DNA of 24,092 nt from an uncultured Acetatifactor sp. (lineage in GTDB: Bacteria > Bacillota > Clostridia > Lachnospirales > Lachnospiraceae): assembly GCA_910584235.1 (NCBI GenBank), contig CAJTZD010000054.1, positions 1 through 24,092 on the forward strand, written 5' to 3'. A model generated the notes under the pieces. The model saw nothing but the letters and a program-made list of their open reading frames with translations, made no database searches and had not been told where the DNA came from. Below, in pieces: positions 22,153-24,092 of this stretch. The first letter of the stretch is position 1, and each line of letters starts with the position of its first letter. A program made the translations under genes and the position numbers.

Positions 22153-23673
22153 TTATCGCGGTTTACGCAAGAGACACACAACCTCTGTATTCCCCGTCCA
22201 CGGAAACTGGTCCACGGCCGCTGCCCGCTCCACCCGGTATCCGCTCGTCAAAAACACGCCCAGATCCCGCACGAGGCTGGTGGGCTTGCAGGATATGTAT
22301 ACAATCCGCTCCACTCCGTAAGAGATAATTTTTTGCAGCGCTTTCTGGTGAATTCCGTCACGGGGCGGGTCCAGAATGATAAAATCCGGTTTCTCCGCAA
22401 TCTCGTCCAGCACTTTCAGCACATCCCCGGCAATGAACCGGCAGTTCTTCAGCCCGTTTCGTTCCGCGTTCTCTCTGGCCGCAAGGACCGCCTCTTCCAC
22501 GATTTCCACGCCGATGACCTTGCCGGCCGCTGCGGCCATCAGCTGGGCAATGGTTCCCGTGCCGCTGTAGAGGTCGTACACCACCTTGTCCGGCGCCCCG
22601 TCCGTCTCGCCGCTGCCCAACTCCCCGATGTAGGACCGGGCCGTCTCGTAGAGCACCTCCGCGCTGTAGGTATTGGTCTGAAAAAAGGAGAACACCGATA
22701 CCTTGAAGCGCAGCCCTAAAAGCTCCTCATAAAAATAGTCCTGGCCATAGAGGACATCCGTGCGGTCGCTGCGCACCACATCCGCCCGGGAGTCATTGAC
22801 AATATGCAGGATTCCCGCGAACTTACCCTTAAGTCTGCCCTCCCGCTCCAGTTCCAGCAGCTTTTCCAGAAAGCCGTCCAGCAGCCGGCTCTCTGTCCAT
22901 GTCTCTCCGGTATCTTTCCCCCGGGATTGCATTGTCTCCGCGTTCCCGGTACAAACGGCGCCCATATCCCCTCCGGAGCCGGCAGTCCCCCATGGATTCT
23001 GCGAGGTTGTCACCAAAGCCACCAGAATTTCCCCGGTGCGGGAGGCCTTTCGCACCAGCAAATGCCGCAGGTACCCCTCATGGTGCATCCTGTGAAAATA
23101 GGATATCCTGCCGGGCGTCCGGTACCGGGAGAAATACTCCAGTACCGTCTTCAATATCAGTCGGAAGTCCTGATCCACAATCCGGCAGTCCTCCACCGTC
23201 ACCACGTCAAAAAAGCTGCCTCTCTTGTGCATTCCCAGAGTCAGCGGACCGTCTTTCATTTCATCTCCAAAGGAGAATTCCATCTTGTTCCGGTATCCGT
23301 AGACAGCCGGGCTTCCCTTGATCCCCTCCCACTGCCATTCACTCTCCTGCCCCTCCAGACAATGATCCAGCAGGCGCTTCACCTGTCCCTCTTTGATTCC
23401 GAGCTGCTCCTCGTAAGGTAAGGACAGATATGTGCAGCCTCCGCATACGCCGAAATGGGAACACGGACTGCCGGTCTCCAGAGGCGATTTTTCCATCACT
23501 TCCAGGAGACGGCCTTCCGCCTTCCCGTTTCTCACTTTGCTGACGCTTAGCTTTATCTTCTGGCCGGGCAGGCTGTTTCCCACAGTGACGATTCCCTCCG
23601 GTGTCCGGGCTATGCCCTTGCAGGGGAAATCCACTCTTTCCACCGTGGCTTCATAAACCTGTCCTTTTTTCAT
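22153..23673 (-). CDS. rlmD: 23S rRNA (uracil-5-)-methyltransferase, RlmD/TrmA family
   Basis: 506 residues. An N-terminal TRAM domain (1-60) is followed by the iron-sulfur cysteines C71, C77, C80 (CSHFGVCGGC) and C163. The SAM-dependent methyltransferase domain shows VYDLYSGTGTIAQL (365-378), ILDPPRDG (433-440) and YISCKP (459-464) with catalytic C462. The enzyme makes 5-methyluridine in 23S rRNA; Gram-positive members may modify one or two sites (RlmCD), which the sequence does not decide. Residues 222-262 form a Gly/Thr-rich, low-complexity insertion not typical of the family. Its ATG lies 3 bases after the stop of the small acidic membrane protein gene, so the two are cotranscribed. Confidence 0.93.
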   Translation of the reverse strand: MKKGQVYEATVERVDFPCKGIARTPEGIVTVGNSLPGQKIKLSVSKVRNGKAEGRLLEVMEKSPLETGSPCSHFGVCGGCTYLSLPYEEQLGIKEGQVKRLLDHCLEGQESEWQWEGIKGSPAVYGYRNKMEFSFGDEMKDGPLTLGMHKRGSFFDVVTVEDCRIVDQDFRLILKTVLEYFSRYRTPGRISYFHRMHHEGYLRHLLVRKASRTGEILVALVTTSQNPWGTAGSGGDMGAVCTGNAETMQSRGKDTGETWTESRLLDGFLEKLLELEREGRLKGKFAGILHIVNDSRADVVRSDRTDVLYGQDYFYEELLGLRFKVSVFSFFQTNTYSAEVLYETARSYIGELGSGETDGAPDKVVYDLYSGTGTIAQLMAAAAGKVIGVEIVEEAVLAARENAERNGLKNCRFIAGDVLKVLDEIAEKPDFIILDPPRDGIHQKALQKIISYGVERIVYISCKPTSLVRDLGVFLTSGYRVERAAAVDQFPWTGNTEVVCLLRKPR

Positions 23674-23676
23674 TGA

Positions 23677-23952
23677 TTAATTCTCTCCCTCGTCCACGAA
23701 GAAATCGTCGTCGTCCGCTTCCTCGTCATCCTCTTCGTCCTCGAACTCATCTTCAAATTCATCCTCAAAGTCGTCCAGATAGCGGGGATTCAGATAGCGG
23801 TACACTGCGTACACAATACCCGCTACTGCCACGATGACACCGATCACCGCCAGGATGCAGAGTACTACGTTACATTCTTTCTTCTCCTCTTCTTTCTTTC
23901 CAAGCAACTCATTCAGCCTGGCCATATCAATCAAATTCTCAAGTTTGTTCAT
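23677..23952 (-). CDS. Small membrane protein with highly acidic tail
   Basis: 91 residues in three parts: an amphipathic basic/acidic N-terminus (NKLENLIDMARLNELLGKKEEEKK), one transmembrane helix (about 28-49, VVLCILAVIGVIVAVAGIVYAV) and a C-terminal tail from residue 59 in which nearly every position is Asp, Glu or Phe, with short repeats of FEDE. The start follows GGAGGTAAACTT, an ideal ribosome binding site. It is first in an apparent operon with rlmD and yitT. I do not know a function; the tail would suit cation binding or interaction with basic partners. Confidence 0.8.
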   Translation of the reverse strand: MNKLENLIDMARLNELLGKKEEEKKECNVVLCILAVIGVIVAVAGIVYAVYRYLNPRYLDDFEDEFEDEFEDEEDDEEADDDDFFVDEGEN

Positions 23953-24032
23953 AAGTTTACCTCCATCTCGGCAGATCGGCCTGCCCTTTATTTGCGGTAT
24001 ATAGTTGGAAAACCATCTAAAGCCTAAAACCT

Positions 24033-24041
24033 ATTATATCA
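24033..24041 (-). promoter_or_regulatory. Extended -10 promoter of the small protein-rlmD-yitT operon
   Basis: TGATATAAT on the minus strand combines a perfect -10 box with the TGn extension. The -35 region at a 17-base distance is poor, which extended -10 promoters tolerate. It lies about 80 bases before the ATG at 23952; the leader contains a 5-bp hairpin GGCAG/CTGCC near 23980. Confidence 0.6.
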
Positions 24042-24092
24042 TATTCTTTTCAAAAATACTACAGTCTTTTCAATTTTGCAAAAGAAGCATAC

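Overview
The window looks like a chromosomal segment of a gut-type Firmicute (Clostridia, probably Lachnospiraceae). The support is consensus sigma-A promoters, strong GGAGG ribosome binding sites, a GPH-family sugar symporter surrounded by intracellular glycoside hydrolases, a YitT membrane protein, an RlmD-type methyltransferase and a DUF4230 protein. Species cannot be set from sequence alone. Nearly every gene lies on the minus strand; the Uma2 gene at the left end is the exception.

Left part (1-5730) is accessory and partly decayed. It holds a Uma2-type nuclease gene, a small tail-anchored protein with an HEPN-like R-N-x3-H motif, a DUF4230 membrane protein, and a MITE-like inverted-repeat element (2131-2239). 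Next come the two halves of a lipoprotein/metallo-beta-lactamase gene that has lost its middle, a helix-turn-helix gene broken by one in-frame TGA, a small unknown ORF, and a STAND/NB-ARC-TPR gene that lacks its P-loop half. That gene is cut off where it meets the 5' 264 nt of a group IIC intron. The intron remnant sits directly behind the terminator of the next operon, which is the classical target of this intron class.

Central part (5733-16850) is a carbohydrate-utilisation locus. Reading along the minus strand it contains a GH43-like enzyme with discoidin and FN3-like domains, a GH2/DUF4982 enzyme translationally coupled to it by ATGA, a GPH sugar:cation symporter, an AraC-type regulator, a second GH2 enzyme and a GH1 enzyme. 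None of the hydrolases has a signal peptide, so the likely scheme is import of an intact oligosaccharide or glycoside by the symporter and digestion in the cytoplasm. Three of the transcription units carry the same 12-base element as a direct repeat at an exact 21-bp period (9416-9448, 12417-12449, 16817-16849). This is the geometry expected for AraC-family sites and suggests one regulon under the AraC protein encoded here. The GH43 promoter also has a near-consensus CcpA (cre) site and a perfect 14-bp inverted repeat around its -10 box.

Right part (16914-24092) is housekeeping: alaS, preceded by a 36-bp tandem repeat array that carries three evenly spaced promoter-like pairs; a DUF2142-type multispanning membrane protein with a consensus promoter; and a probable operon of a small acidic membrane protein, rlmD and a yitT-family gene, read from an extended -10 promoter near 24035. 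I saw no tRNA, rRNA, CRISPR array or intact transposase.
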